Below, in pieces: positions 9,368-20,676 of a DNA stretch of 64,000 nt (position 1 is its first letter; each line of letters opens with the position of its first letter). Made by a program: the position numbers and the translations under genes. This DNA is from Phytomonas francai (Eukaryota; Euglenozoa; Kinetoplastea; Trypanosomatida; Trypanosomatidae): NCBI GenBank assembly GCA_001766655.1, contig MJCC01000003.1, forward strand, positions 124,001 to 188,000, given 5' to 3'. A model generated the notes under the pieces. It saw only the letters and a program-made list of their open reading frames with translations, ran no database searches and was not told the DNA's origin.

Positions 9368-9956
9368 AGCACAGAAAAATGTAACGAAAATCGGTCATTG
9401 CGGTAGAGATTTTCTTTAAGGTCATATATATAGAACAAGGGCATATTTTCGCATTGAGATGGATAAAATATCGACAAGAAATATTTCTAATGTTACTATT
9501 GGGAAAATGAATCCTTTTTTGGAGGGCCAGTTAGTGAGTTTGTTGGTAAAAATAAATAAATAAAACTGTTCGTACCGAACAAAAATAAGATCTATTGCTT
9601 GAAAAATCTAAGGAAAAGGAGTAAATGGATACCGATAATGTCCATAAATAAATACACAATAATATAAATATCCATATTTGCGTTCTCTCATGTTATTTTT
9701 GTAGTTCATATAGGGAAAAGATAGGGCATTTTAGTTCTCTCTCCACACCTCCTCGATAAAGGTAGCAACAAATGTGTTGCGTTCTGAAAATATCAAACCA
9801 TTGTACTGCTTGATAGATATTTGGGCATATAAAATAGCATTGCTTTTTTTTTTTTTAAGGGGGAGGAATACTTTTAATATTTCTACTCCTAACTTGCTCC
9901 TTCCAGCTGATTGAGATACTTATATATCTAGTATTAGAATTATTGGGTAAGTCAAG
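9368..9956. other. Intergenic spacer with T13 acceptor-like tract
   Basis: AT-rich spacer. C plus a run of about 13 T at 9843-9856, then AAG, is the clearest acceptor candidate for the Sec10-like gene. Nothing else recognisable. Confidence 0.55.
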
Positions 9957-12900
9957 ATGTTACCATCCCCAATAAACACAAAACGTAGTGTTCATTGGAC
10001 GCCAGGCTCGGCCCCATCCATGGAAAATCTCAACGACGCACCTTCTGGCAAACCTAACACACCTAAGAAAAACGGACCAAAGCGACCTGAGCCCCTTAAT
10101 ATGATGCCAACTTCTTTAGGGACACCTCTGCGTGATAGCGCCACCCAAGATACCCTGTCGTTATCGTCATCCACCACTTCGACACCTTCTAGCACTGCCT
10201 CAGATAAGAACGACGGCGCAAAGCCTGAATCGCAACCGCTGCCCACTCTCACCTTGGATCGTGCTGTCTTTAGCTCGGTTAGCTTCTCCTCATCGGCGTT
10301 TGTGAACAACATAGCGAATGTCGTTCTGTTCAAGATACTTCAAAAACATCAGCGGAACGTAAAGACGCAGCTAGACCTGGACGAGCACGTCAGCCAGGGC
10401 GTATTCTCCCTTCCCGCACCCAGGCTGCGTGCGAGCGACGGGTCCGACCTATTCAGTAACCCACACATCTCCCCCACTTTTCGGCAAAAGTATTGCAGCG
10501 AGGCCGAGAACGTGGACTACCGTGAGACCGCGAGGCAGCTGTCCGCGGTCCTCGGCTACGCCTCCGAGGCGGTCGACAAGCTCCTGGACGAGGAAAGGGA
10601 GCAGCTGGGGCGGCAGGAGGCCCGCTGCGAGCAGGTGAAGACGCAGGAGATGCAGAAGCTGAGCACCGTTCGCATGGGCCTCGAGGCCACCACGGCGCGC
10701 CTGCACGCGTACGGCAACCGCGTCACAAACGCCCAGGCCGCCGCGGAGGGGATCGAGGAGCACCTCTCCCAGTCGAACGCGCGCGTGCAGCGCGGCAAGG
10801 CGGTGGTGCAGCTGCTGCGTCACTTCCGCAGCCTTACCGCGATCGACCCGGAGCGGCTCACAGGGGTCCTGCGCGCGCTGTCAAAGACCCGCGCGACGCA
10901 GCGCGCGGCGGTGACGCAGCGGTGGGAGTCCGCGGGCGTCTCGTCGTCCGACCCGTGCTACTTCGCGGCCCCGGCCACCGCCGCCGCCGGGGGAGCGGAG
11001 AGCGCCGTTCGGCCCAACGGCGGGAGGGCCAGAGGCGGCGGTGCGCTGCGTCGCGCGGCGCAGGGCAGCCACCCCCCCGCTGGAAATAGTGAAACAAATA
11101 CCACCAAGCAACGCGGCTCAGAGGACGAAGAGGTGGTGGACCAGTTCGGCGTGGAGCTGGTGAATGTGAGGTTGGATCGCGTGGAGGCTGCTGCAGTGGC
11201 CTCTGGGTTAGACCGCGTGTTCGTCTCCCGTAGCTACACCGAGGCGCAGGTCGAGTGGTGTCAAAAACTGCTCTTCTTGTCCTCTGAGATCGGCAATCTG
11301 GTCAGCAACTCTAAAAATATCGAGATATACGTGTCCTGGCTCCGTGAAGATCTTGTCGCCGATCTCTTTCACGTTGTCGGATGCTTCAAGAGCTTCTACA
11401 ACTGCGCTCCCCAGGAAGCAAGGCATCTGCCCTACAGCTCTGCGCTACTCAAGACGATGGAGCTTATATCGCGTCTATATTCTACGATCACCCCATTAAA
11501 CGATGCCTTGCTAAAGATTTTCTTCTCGAAGACCATTAACGATCTGGCTCTGGCGCTCTTTAGCGAATACAATCCGACACCACTTCCTAATCCGACGGTG
11601 CGATCGTCAGGTCCTACACCCATTAGCGCGATGCTCCATTTTTCGGAGCACATGGAAAAAGGTCTTGAAAGGGCCTTCGCGTTTCTAGCGGAGCAGGTGC
11701 AGCGCGACGTTATCGTGGTAGAGACGATTTTCGGCACCATCCGAACTGTACGCCACCAGCTTCTCGCCGAGGTCACCGAGGGGGTCGTAAAACCCTTCGT
11801 TGAACAGCAAATAAAACTGGCGGAAACGTTCCAGTTCGCGGTACTTGACAGCGACGCGAGCCTTTCACCACGCAGTAGGCGGAAATTTTCTAATGTTGTG
11901 GCCGACGCGATCGCGTACTACCACACGGTCGAGGTCTGTCTATTTCTCCTGTACCGGAAATACGTCTGGGAGCTTAAAAAGAGCTTTACGGAAACAGAGG
12001 TTGAGTTCTTGGACCACTTAGGAAAGACGATTTTCTCGAAACGCGGCAGCTACGGTAGCTCACGAGCTGAGCTCGACCTTCTGGAGCGCTATCATAAGCT
12101 TATCGAAGAAAAGTACACGCGGCAGCTCCATATCGTACCGGATCAGTGTTTTGATGTGTGCGAGGCGCATATGACGAAAACAAAGGAGCTGGTGAATCGA
12201 CTCACAGAGGTAGCGACGCGTGTCAAGACCTACTCGCTTCCCCAAGATGTCGCGCCTTACATCCTTGCCCTTATTAAAGCTACGTTCGCCAGAACTGGTG
12301 AGTACCTTGGCGAGGAGCTGGGCAAGACGCTCGAGGCGATGCGAACAGACCGCGATACCTGGCGTCAGAAACCCAAAAGTGAGGAGGAACTACTCAGGCC
12401 GCAAAGGATGGAATCCCAACAGTGTGGCTTTCGCATGTTACTCTTCGCACAGTCATCGCTCATGCAATTGTGGGGTGCTACCATGGCGATCATTGCACCA
12501 CTCCTTGAGACCCATCCACGTCTTTCCCAAGACGTCGATGAGGCATGGAGCACCGCCCTTGAGGCCTTGGACAAGCGCGCCGAAAAGCTCCTGAATATGT
12601 GTGCGCAAGCTATTACTGTTCGCGCGCTCTCTATATTGGTATATTTTCAAAACCGAAGCGATTACTGCCCGCGCAATTCAGGAAAGAACGACACCTTGGA
12701 GACCGAGGTGGCGCCGTGCTCGCGGGCCTGCACACTTTTTTGCTACTATATCACGCGTCAGTTCGAAGTGGCGAAGGAATTTATTCGTAAATCGAATGGT
12801 CAGGTCTCACGGCGGCAAGCAGCCGTGGGCAGGTTTCAAGGTGGCGAGAGTTTCCAACCCAATGACGAACCGCTTTCCTTCTTGACTAATATGGACATGG

Positions 12901-13334
12901 TCTCGGCGCCGAATAACAGTATCAGTGCTTTTCGAGCACAGATACAAAGAATGGATGTTCAGCAGCTGCTCTACGGAAGTGGTGAACCTTCTTCTTTTGT
13001 GCGTACCGTTGGTGTGTGCTTGTATCGTGGTATTTCAGCCCATGTGAGGTCTTTTTCTGTGAATGATCGTGGGGCGTTGGTGTACAAGCAAGATATGACC
13101 GCCTACAAAGAGGCAATGGTGCCATTGACCACCGCCTCAGGACCAAGTGGCGTCCTCGTAGACACTCTTTTTCAGATTCTTAAAGAGACAAGCAGTTTGC
13201 TGCTCATGCCACACGATTGTCTTAAAGAAGTAAAGCAATCCGGTATGTTGAGGCTGCTAAGTGACGCAGAGAAGATGCGGTTCATAAAAATGCGTGAGGA
13301 CATCCGTGACATCTATAAGAAAATGAATAAATGA
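9957..13334 (+). CDS. SEC10: Sec10-like exocyst subunit (EXOC5 family)
   Basis: A 1125-aa tethering-complex-type protein. The N-terminal 90 residues are Ser/Thr/Pro-rich and disordered. Residues about 185-285 form a long heptad-rich coiled coil (EREQLGRQEARCEQVKTQEM onward) whose pattern, ending KAVVQLLRHFRSL, matches the Sec10 segment that ends with a KYF/HFxxF-type helix. The rest is helical, as expected for the CorEx/CATCHR bundle, and the C-terminus (LMPHDCLKEVK then FIKMREDIRDIYKKM) resembles the Sec10 C-terminal region. It would act with other exocyst subunits in tethering exocytic vesicles, in trypanosomes at the flagellar pocket. At 1125 aa it is longer than the 700 to 870 aa of animal and yeast Sec10; a low-complexity, GC-rich insertion lies at about 325-395. 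Another CATCHR subunit such as COG or Vps cannot be fully excluded. Confidence 0.65.
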   Translation: MLPSPINTKRSVHWTPGSAPSMENLNDAPSGKPNTPKKNGPKRPEPLNMMPTSLGTPLRDSATQDTLSLSSSTTSTPSSTASDKNDGAKPESQPLPTLTLDRAVFSSVSFSSSAFVNNIANVVLFKILQKHQRNVKTQLDLDEHVSQGVFSLPAPRLRASDGSDLFSNPHISPTFRQKYCSEAENVDYRETARQLSAVLGYASEAVDKLLDEEREQLGRQEARCEQVKTQEMQKLSTVRMGLEATTARLHAYGNRVTNAQAAAEGIEEHLSQSNARVQRGKAVVQLLRHFRSLTAIDPERLTGVLRALSKTRATQRAAVTQRWESAGVSSSDPCYFAAPATAAAGGAESAVRPNGGRARGGGALRRAAQGSHPPAGNSETNTTKQRGSEDEEVVDQFGVELVNVRLDRVEAAAVASGLDRVFVSRSYTEAQVEWCQKLLFLSSEIGNLVSNSKNIEIYVSWLREDLVADLFHVVGCFKSFYNCAPQEARHLPYSSALLKTMELISRLYSTITPLNDALLKIFFSKTINDLALALFSEYNPTPLPNPTVRSSGPTPISAMLHFSEHMEKGLERAFAFLAEQVQRDVIVVETIFGTIRTVRHQLLAEVTEGVVKPFVEQQIKLAETFQFAVLDSDASLSPRSRRKFSNVVADAIAYYHTVEVCLFLLYRKYVWELKKSFTETEVEFLDHLGKTIFSKRGSYGSSRAELDLLERYHKLIEEKYTRQLHIVPDQCFDVCEAHMTKTKELVNRLTEVATRVKTYSLPQDVAPYILALIKATFARTGEYLGEELGKTLEAMRTDRDTWRQKPKSEEELLRPQRMESQQCGFRMLLFAQSSLMQLWGATMAIIAPLLETHPRLSQDVDEAWSTALEALDKRAEKLLNMCAQAITVRALSILVYFQNRSDYCPRNSGKNDTLETEVAPCSRACTLFCYYITRQFEVAKEFIRKSNGQVSRRQAAVGRFQGGESFQPNDEPLSFLTNMDMVSAPNNSISAFRAQIQRMDVQQLLYGSGEPSSFVRTVGVCLYRGISAHVRSFSVNDRGALVYKQDMTAYKEAMVPLTTASGPSGVLVDTLFQILKETSSLLLMPHDCLKEVKQSGMLRLLSDAEKMRFIKMREDIRDIYKKMNK

Positions 13335-13557
13335 AGAGTGAAGATATAGTTGGTGTCAATATATAAATCGATATCTATAGTAGTTGTAATTATTTCTGAG
13401 AATAATGAGAGACGCAATTATTCTATCCAAAAGGAATGATCAAATGCTCTCGTGTTTGATATTGTTTTGATTAACCCCCCTTCCTACTCCTTCCCCCCTC
13501 CCCTCGCTTACATACATGCAGCTCGTTCACGAACGTGCATATATATTGATTTTGCTC

Positions 13558-13596
<39 letters not shown>

Positions 13597-13958
13597 TTTT
13601 CACTGAAATGTTTGATCAACCTACTTTGCATCTTGCTTAAAGAATGAGATTGTAAAAATGTTTTACTATCACCACGAGGGGGGAAAAATCGATGAAAAAC
13701 ACACTTTTCATGATCCTTTATCTTGATGAAAGGTTCATCTATCATACCTTTTCCCTTCTTTGGATATTCTGTACTTTTCAGATATCTATTGTTGCATCTA
13801 ACCCGTCTGTGTGTGTGTGTTTATTTTCTAGAGCCACACACTCTTTGTTGAGTGGAATTTTCTAAAAAGAAACACACACCGTGAGGAGAAGAAAGGTAGG
13901 CAAATCCAAATAAGGATAAAATCTTTGATTAGGTACGATCAACACGAAGGAAGGGTGG
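13335..13958. other. Intergenic spacer with (TA)n microsatellite
   Basis: UTR spacer. It contains a C/T tract at about 13473-13506, the (TA)17 run at 13561-13594, and further T/C-rich sequence near 13748-13765. No gene seen. Confidence 0.55.
13561..13594. repeat. (TA)17 microsatellite
   Basis: Uninterrupted TA dinucleotide repeat in the spacer between the Sec10-like gene and Utp7. Confidence 0.97.
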
Positions 13959-15935
13959 ATGCTCGTAGACCAAACTGTACGAGGTGGCGGCAGCAGCAGC
14001 GGCGTCTCGAAGGAGACCCGCGAGCTCATGACTCGGCGCCGCGCTGAGCTGAAAGCCGCCGTCCATGACGAGGAGCGCGTCCACGTTCAGGGTCGCCACG
14101 TGACTGATAAAAATGCCCTGCGGAATAATGAAACTCGGCGCCGAGAACGTCTGAACCGTCAGGCCCCGAAAAAAATCGCCCACGCCAGCCTCTATCAGCG
14201 GTGGGAGTCTGACGACACGGGCGTCGAGTTGGATGAGCGTGAAGTGGCGGACCGCCTCACGCAGGATGATATTGTGCAGGCCGTCGATCTTCAGACCCAG
14301 AACAAAAAATATGAGCTCTTGCTCGACAAGTTAGGACCTTATAAGATAAACTTCACGATGAACGGCACACACTTACTACTAGCCGGGCTACGTGGTCACC
14401 TTGCAAATATTCGCTGGAAGTCTTTTCAGCTTGAAGGGGAGACCCAACTCAAAGACAAGATTAGCGATGCAATTTTCCTAGTGGACCACACGATGACTGC
14501 CGTAGCGCAAAAAAAACATGTCTACATGTACACCAAAGAGGGAACTGAGATGCATGTTCTCCCAAAATTCGCACACATGGACCGATTAAGCTACCTACCC
14601 AAACACATGCTGCTCGTGGCGACCTCTTCTGTCTACAGCGTCATGCAGTACCTCGATATTAGTACCGGGGCTGAGTTGGGCACCAAGAGCCCGGCTATCA
14701 TGCGGGATCCAGCCTCCTGTTTGTCAGTGAACCCTAGCAATGGCGTGGTGGCGTCCTGCGACCTGCGCGGTGTACTGAAGTTTTGGTCCCCGACCGTCGT
14801 CGACCCACTGGTGCAACTTAAAGCCCACAAGGGTGTCGTCGAGGATATTTGCTTCCACCCTAACGGACGCTTCTTCCTGACGCTTGGTGGTGACCACAAG
14901 CTGAAGGTGTGGGACTGCCGAACCCTTCGCGCGCTGGAGGAGTACGCCGTCACCTACGACTTCCACACAATGGACATCTCCTCCAAAGGGCTCGTCGCGC
15001 TGGGTGGGGGGACAAACATCCACATCTGGCGCAACATGTTCACCCCCAAAAAGCCCAACGCCCCGTACATGAAGTTCGGCCTTGGGTATGGTAAGATCGC
15101 GCACCAGGTGAAGTTCTGCCCGTTTGAGGATGTCCTGGGCGTGGGGCACACCAAGGGCTTCACCTCGCTGTTGATCCCAGGCTCGGGCGAGCCCAATCCC
15201 GACTTCTTCTACGCGAACCCGCACGAGACCGATCGTCACCGGAAGGAGCGCGTCGTCACGAACCTGCTGGACAAGCTCCCGCCGGACACGATCTCGATGG
15301 ACGTGCAGATCGCCGGCGTCGACGAGGCGCGTCTTGCAGAGTACACCGAAAACGTCCGACTCAACCGCAAGGCGAGGGCGATCCGGGAGAAGAAGCAGCG
15401 CCGCGCCGACCGACAGGCCGCCGACGCCGCACCAACGGGGCTGCTGGTCGGCAACGACGACGAAGTCGACGAGGATCTCGACTATAAGGAGAGGCCCGCG
15501 ACGCGTGAGCTCAAGACGAAGAAAGAGAAGGCGAAGGAGCGGAAGATGCTGCGGTGGGATAAGAAGGATAGCACGGATAAGGTACGCAGCAAGCAAACCA
15601 TGCGTCAATCGCGGCTTGTGCAGCAGAAAAGGACGCAACGCTTGCATGAGGAGCGGATCGGTAAATATGATAAAGATGACCTGGATAACGATGAAGTGGC
15701 GGCGCTCGAGGAGGCAGCCGAGAAGCGGAAGCAGCAAGAGAAGCGACGGCGGAAGGAAGCCGAAAACGCGGATGATATGCGGGAACTCATGCAGATGCAG
15801 AGTGGAAAGCCACAAAGGCAAGCGCGACGCGCTCGAACGGAGCCAGGGACACAAGAAAGAGGCAGCAGGGGACAGAGGGATGATGTGAAGGAGGATGGCG
15901 TTCCTTCCAATGCGGCACTTAGGCGTCTCATGTAG
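13959..15935 (+). CDS. UTP7: Utp7 / WDR46, small-subunit processome WD protein
   Basis: Nucleolar U3 snoRNP/SSU processome component needed for 18S rRNA maturation. The 658-aa protein has an N-terminal basic helical region (RRRERLNRQAPKKIAHASLYQRW), a WD-repeat propeller at about 110-410 (for example GHLANIRW, LKAHKGVVEDICFHPNGRFF, GDHKLKVWDCRTLRALEEY), then the BING4CT domain diagnostic for Utp7: IPGSGEPNPDFFYANPHET followed by LLDKLPPDTISMD. The tail is highly charged and Lys/Arg/Glu-rich, with probable nucleolar signals. Length is close to the family. The U3 snoRNA with which this protein works is encoded in the same window at about 35.4 kb. Confidence 0.93.
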   Translation: MLVDQTVRGGGSSSGVSKETRELMTRRRAELKAAVHDEERVHVQGRHVTDKNALRNNETRRRERLNRQAPKKIAHASLYQRWESDDTGVELDEREVADRLTQDDIVQAVDLQTQNKKYELLLDKLGPYKINFTMNGTHLLLAGLRGHLANIRWKSFQLEGETQLKDKISDAIFLVDHTMTAVAQKKHVYMYTKEGTEMHVLPKFAHMDRLSYLPKHMLLVATSSVYSVMQYLDISTGAELGTKSPAIMRDPASCLSVNPSNGVVASCDLRGVLKFWSPTVVDPLVQLKAHKGVVEDICFHPNGRFFLTLGGDHKLKVWDCRTLRALEEYAVTYDFHTMDISSKGLVALGGGTNIHIWRNMFTPKKPNAPYMKFGLGYGKIAHQVKFCPFEDVLGVGHTKGFTSLLIPGSGEPNPDFFYANPHETDRHRKERVVTNLLDKLPPDTISMDVQIAGVDEARLAEYTENVRLNRKARAIREKKQRRADRQAADAAPTGLLVGNDDEVDEDLDYKERPATRELKTKKEKAKERKMLRWDKKDSTDKVRSKQTMRQSRLVQQKRTQRLHEERIGKYDKDDLDNDEVAALEEAAEKRKQQEKRRRKEAENADDMRELMQMQSGKPQRQARRARTEPGTQERGSRGQRDDVKEDGVPSNAALRRLM

Positions 15936-17186
15936 CTAGCTATCCCTAAAATCGACAATCAAAGGAATAGAGTTAAGAAAAGCATATGCAGACCAGGGGT
16001 AAGCCTGTCCCGAACGAATCCTATAAAAGGGCTACAATCCTTTCTTTTGACTCAGTAGTCTATCCACGAGCGCGTTTTATTCCCTTACGGACTGAAATAT
16101 GAAAATCTGACATCGTGAGTAGTAGATAAACTTTAAGAGCAAATATAATTACTGTAAATTCGATTAATACACAGTCTTCGAACGACTGAGAGAGTGTGCA
16201 TCAGCTTCAGGTGTGCACTACCAATAAATGGAACAATTCACAGTATATGTGCTTACTTTATATATATATATATATATATATAATCATGAATTTCCTCAGT
16301 TTTTCTTTCATTGGATCGTTTAGAAAAAAATTATCCTCGCTCTCTCTCATTTCAATACGAACATAAGGTTGGCACAATAAAACAGCTTAGGCGTGTAATG
16401 TCAGATACTTTGTGTTTCTACAGTCCTGTTTTGCTTATTGTAATGGCTAACCTATCAGAGTATGGAAGGTAAAAAATTAAGGCGTCGATACCGAAGTGCT
16501 GCTGGTCTCTAGCACTTGTCGACCGCACTCCCGAAGTTTCTTCGGTGATTCAATGTTCCTTGAGGAAAACGTGATCGATGGAAAAACATCCGAAATGCAA
16601 GTTTAAGGTTGTCATTTGAAGCAATGTGAAACCTATCAGGACCATTCGCGCTTAAGCTTTGACAAACACGAGACATTGCCCCCCACGGTGATGGAATGCG
16701 AACTGCATTGAGCAACGCCCACCCTCTCAATCTTGCCTCAAAAAGTACAATATGTATTGGTGGATATATAGAGTGCAGAATGTGATTTTGAGCTACTAGT
16801 TGTGTGATGTACACGGCTTGCAGCCATGCTCCGGACAAGTCCTGAGATGGGCACAAAAAAGAGGAAAATAAGCACTATACTCCAATGTATTCAAGCATGT
16901 ATTTCACCCTCTTGGATAAACTTTGTATAGCGCTGCTTCCATTTTTCCTCCTTTCTTCTGTATGCATGTTACTTCTCTTTCTTTCTGTGCTACTCTTATT
17001 GGTTGTCCTTCTGCGCACAAGTGGAGGCGGTAACTCACTACAGCGTGCATGTGTATATGTACACACCCTTATAACATTTCTATAGCAAAAAGAAAAAAGT
17101 GACAATACCTCAAAAAAGTAGAAAAGTATCAAAGCTGAGATTCAGCGAATAAAACCAAGAAAATACCAACAAGAAATCTTGACACT
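15936..17186. other. Intergenic spacer of 1.25 kb
   Basis: Long spacer. It contains a (TA)12 run at 16259-16282, a somewhat more GC-balanced block at about 16460-16860 with no recognisable snoRNA boxes, and a T/C-rich block at about 16930-17015 that is a candidate splice signal. The antisense ORF across 16509-16856 starts with TTG and resembles nothing. Confidence 0.5.
16259..16282. repeat. (TA)12 microsatellite
   Basis: TA dinucleotide run downstream of Utp7. Confidence 0.95.
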
Positions 17187-19964
17187 ATGACAAGGCGCGA
17201 AGACGAAGTGAAGGATATTGATATCTATGACAAGCGACACCTTCAGACTAAAACTCTCGAACGATGGGAGCTGCAAAAGCAGATTTGGGAAAAACCACGG
17301 ATGTCGCTTATCACGCAGACAGCACGCGGAAAGCGGAAGAAGGGAAATGCACGGATTTTCACATCTTCCAACAGCTACGCGCGTGCGAAGGAAGAAGATT
17401 TAAACATGATTGAGGCCTCCGTCCCACGCATGGCCATGTCAAACCGGTTTGGGTGGGAAAGTCTTCTGCGTTGCGCAGACCCCACGCAGGCCTCGCGTTA
17501 TGTCCGGATCGGCAAAGGCTATTATCCTTACCCTCTCTATGTTGAGATCCGAGACCCCGCTTCGGAGAAAAAAAATGACTTCGCGACTGCACGCATTGCG
17601 TTCGAGGAATCTGAGCCTACCTTAGGGCATTCACTTAACGCATACTCAGCCGTCAGGGAGCTGGTGAAGCACAAACAGGACGACGGTAATAAATTGAAAA
17701 GCACGCAGGGAAGCGAGGCAAAGAAGAAAAAAACCTTAGACGAAGAACTCGAGTTATTCCTGCAGGCTGGTGGTGGGAGCTCTGGTGAGATGGATCCCCT
17801 TCTCTTTATTTCATCCAATCGGACAGAGGCTACGACCTACCACGAACTATTGCAAACCCACAAGCGCGCCATTCAAAAGCGTTTTGCGCACTTTTTCCAA
17901 CCGAGATGCTTTATGAAGATCGAGGGAACCCCCGCCCCGCTCGTGGCGGTGGATGCAAAAGGGCTTGCGTCCACGGGCGGCACGGAGACAAACGAGAACC
18001 CGGTGCAATACTTTCCACCACCCCAGCGGCTCCGTCTGGGGACCCCAAACCCCAACTCGCCAAGCTTCAAGTCCGTCTCTGGGCCCTTGGTAAAGCCGAA
18101 CGACAACAGCGCTCGATTAGTAGACGCGGCCACCGCTCCCTCAACCTCGATCTCCGGAAAGCCTCCGGGACCTAAGCCAGAAAAAGGGCCCTTGGACTCG
18201 ACGTCCGAGATGAAAACGGAGGGCTTTGCCCGGGAAGCGGGGCCGAGTAATCGCGACGTTGCGCTCGAGATTTCGACGAAGCGGGTGCTGATTCTCGCGC
18301 GCCCTGGTAAACTCACACACGCCCACATCACAATCACAAACCGCAGCACCGTGACGTTCTTTTACAGCTGGGTAGTCGCGGATCTGCTGATGGAAAGCAT
18401 CACTGCGAAGGATGCGGAGCAGGTGATGAAGGTTAGCGGGAAGACCAAGGTGCGGGAAAAAAAGTCTGATGAGCGTTCGGCTGAGGATGAGGATGAGGAT
18501 GAGGATGAGGGGGAAGTCAATAACTGGCGTGTGCTGCACGCCCTCGCGAAGCGATCGGCGAGCGCGCAGCCTAACTTCTTCCTGTCGAACTCACCGGACG
18601 GTGTCATCCTTCCCGGCGAGTCTTCTATATTCTCCTTCTCGGTGCGCATCTCTCAGCCTGGTCGCTTCCAGCGGACCTACGAGCTCCTTACCGTTCCCAC
18701 CTCCGACCCAAATCGAATTCTGGTGGAGATAACCGTACTGGTGGACGGTGGGGTGGAGCTGCGGGCAGAGTACCTCGCCCGCCCGGTAGCCGAGGCGATG
18801 GAGGCAAAGGTTGTTGTCGATAGTCATCGCCACTTGGTCCAGCAAATCGTGCGCAACTGTGAGCCCTACGAGGCAGCAGATCTCGAGGACTCCATCTACG
18901 CTCTGACCTGTGTAAAAGATAAAAAGGCGTCTGAAGAGAAGGCCCTCCTCCAGCGCCAGCGTGAGAGCTGGGAACAGCACAACGGGCTTACGTTTGACGG
19001 CATACCGTACAACAAGGCGGTGTTCGACATGCTAGGACGGGTTTGGGAAAATCTGCAGCACACGCTCAAGGAATTGAATCGCGGCAATCCAGAACCAGTA
19101 GGGGACGAAAACAAGGATCGAAAAGCGGCGAGGGAGGATGAGGGTGCCTCGAGGTTCTTAGCAGGGCCGTCGCCAGATTCCTCGATTCTGCAGGGGCGAT
19201 CCTCCGAGGGCGAGGCCATGGTGTCATGGGAAAGCACTGGTGGCTCGCTAGCGGCGCTACTGCACGAGGTTGCGCGCGTCCGCGATGCACCCTCGCGGAA
19301 CATCTTCTACAACTGCGTAATGGTCCTCCTTCGTGCGGCGCGGGTCTCGCAGGATGAGCAGGATCCCCTCTGTGAGCTCCTGCATCACGCCGCAGAGGCG
19401 CTGGTGGACCAAATCAACCTTAGCCGTTTGCATTCGTACATAAGGGATGAACTCCATCAACTACAGCGGCCGGTCATAGCAGCGACCAAAACCGGCAGTA
19501 GCGGCGCCAACCATCCGAGCTCAGCCACACGCTCCGGGAAGAAATCGGCTGCCTTAGCAGCGACTCCAAATAATGAAGTGTCAGCCTCTCGTGGAAAGCT
19601 GCTTCCCAGCTGTCTCGTTCCTGTTCAGGCCCCCCTTTATGAGCATCTTCTCCCCCCTGAAGATAGCGACGATGGCTTTGATTTACGTGAGATCTTATTT
19701 GGGGCAGAAGGGATGGTGCTAGTCGATATTTTTAAAAAACGCCTGAAGGCTGAACGACCTGCACGGGTCAAGGAGTTTGAGCAGCAATTCTTCAGGACTA
19801 TTGAATGTGGAGCGAGACTGCCACTTTTGGGTGTCGTCCAGAAGCACCGAATAGATAACATTCTTACCATTCAACAAAGTGAACTGATCACAGTCGACAC
19901 GACCACAGACGTACCGCCCTTGAAACCTGTGTCGACCACTGTAAAAGGAAAATTTAAGCAATAA
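17187..19964 (+). CDS. MYCBPAP-like axonemal protein
   Basis: A 925-aa protein resembling the MYCBP-associated protein family, known in cilia and flagella (the Chlamydomonas relative is a central-apparatus component). The N-terminus has RHLQTKTLERWELQKQIW and GKGYYPYPLYVEIRDP, typical of the family. A middle segment (about 355-515) reads as an ASH/MSP-type immunoglobulin fold: ALEISTKRVLILARPG, LTHAHITITNRSTVTFFYSWV, then FSFSVRISQPGRFQRTYELL. It is split by an acidic insert (EDEDEDEDEGE at about 432-442). The helical C-terminal half includes WEQHNGLTFDGIPYNKAVFD. Low-complexity Ser/Pro/Gly linkers lie at about 265-350 and 625-680. It would be expected in the flagellar axoneme. The family call rests on motif pattern and architecture, not on an alignment. 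Confidence 0.65.
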   Translation: MTRREDEVKDIDIYDKRHLQTKTLERWELQKQIWEKPRMSLITQTARGKRKKGNARIFTSSNSYARAKEEDLNMIEASVPRMAMSNRFGWESLLRCADPTQASRYVRIGKGYYPYPLYVEIRDPASEKKNDFATARIAFEESEPTLGHSLNAYSAVRELVKHKQDDGNKLKSTQGSEAKKKKTLDEELELFLQAGGGSSGEMDPLLFISSNRTEATTYHELLQTHKRAIQKRFAHFFQPRCFMKIEGTPAPLVAVDAKGLASTGGTETNENPVQYFPPPQRLRLGTPNPNSPSFKSVSGPLVKPNDNSARLVDAATAPSTSISGKPPGPKPEKGPLDSTSEMKTEGFAREAGPSNRDVALEISTKRVLILARPGKLTHAHITITNRSTVTFFYSWVVADLLMESITAKDAEQVMKVSGKTKVREKKSDERSAEDEDEDEDEGEVNNWRVLHALAKRSASAQPNFFLSNSPDGVILPGESSIFSFSVRISQPGRFQRTYELLTVPTSDPNRILVEITVLVDGGVELRAEYLARPVAEAMEAKVVVDSHRHLVQQIVRNCEPYEAADLEDSIYALTCVKDKKASEEKALLQRQRESWEQHNGLTFDGIPYNKAVFDMLGRVWENLQHTLKELNRGNPEPVGDENKDRKAAREDEGASRFLAGPSPDSSILQGRSSEGEAMVSWESTGGSLAALLHEVARVRDAPSRNIFYNCVMVLLRAARVSQDEQDPLCELLHHAAEALVDQINLSRLHSYIRDELHQLQRPVIAATKTGSSGANHPSSATRSGKKSAALAATPNNEVSASRGKLLPSCLVPVQAPLYEHLLPPEDSDDGFDLREILFGAEGMVLVDIFKKRLKAERPARVKEFEQQFFRTIECGARLPLLGVVQKHRIDNILTIQQSELITVDTTTDVPPLKPVSTTVKGKFKQ

Positions 19965-20676
19965 CGCATTTCAGCGGTCTTCGGAGGTGGATTGGCTCTA
20001 CGGACCTGGTGTGTAAAGAATTTAAAAAAATCACGGATCGGAGAGGAGAGGAGAGTGCTTTTTTTTTTAATACTCCTTTAGATGTATAAAATTGAGAAAA
20101 CAAATGGCAATTACCATTGTTGCGTATCACAGGTATCCTTACCCAAGTTTACACTGTGTTTCAAAGAGCAAATGTAGATTTAGAAACGAAGTAAAAAGCA
20201 CTTTGCCAAAAGACTTGCTTTTTAAGGTTTGTGGGTCTGGGAGGAGGGAAGAGGAGGGTGCTTACACGGGATTGTATCGCTGAGTAAACCACCCTTGAAC
20301 ATGTTGATGTTGTCAGAATCTCCCCTTTTTTGTTTTGATGTGCGATTCGAGTCGAAGGACACTGGATGTCAAAATACAAATTCACTTCTTGGGGTATGAT
20401 GCTGATAAGGAAGGGCCACTTCTTTGAGATTATGTGTCTTCTCCCTCACCCCCCTTCGCCTAACACATTACCACACAAGAAGCCTATAGGATTCCTTTTA
20501 TTTCTTAGTTTTTCGTTATCCAAAAAAACAAGGTTGTGAGTTAAGTTTCAAAATTACTTTGCTCATTGCTTACCAAAGTAAATTATACACGCAAGTTACA
20601 CCTGAAAAAAGGAGATAAACAGTAGGGGAGAGAGAGAAAAAAAAACAATAGACAAGCACCAACCAAGTAAAAGGCC
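19965..20676. other. Intergenic spacer, nothing recognisable
   Basis: UTR spacer. T/C-rich runs at about 20057-20068 and 20429-20459, and T-rich sequence around 20490-20520, are possible processing signals. No gene. Confidence 0.5.

Noticed and set aside
16021..16031. TATA-like CTATAAAAGGG
   Set aside because: Single occurrence in an AT-rich spacer within a polycistronic array; no evidence of promoter activity.
16509..16856. 115-codon minus-strand ORF in the Utp7 to MYCBPAP spacer
   Set aside because: Starts with TTG, opposes the array, no family features.
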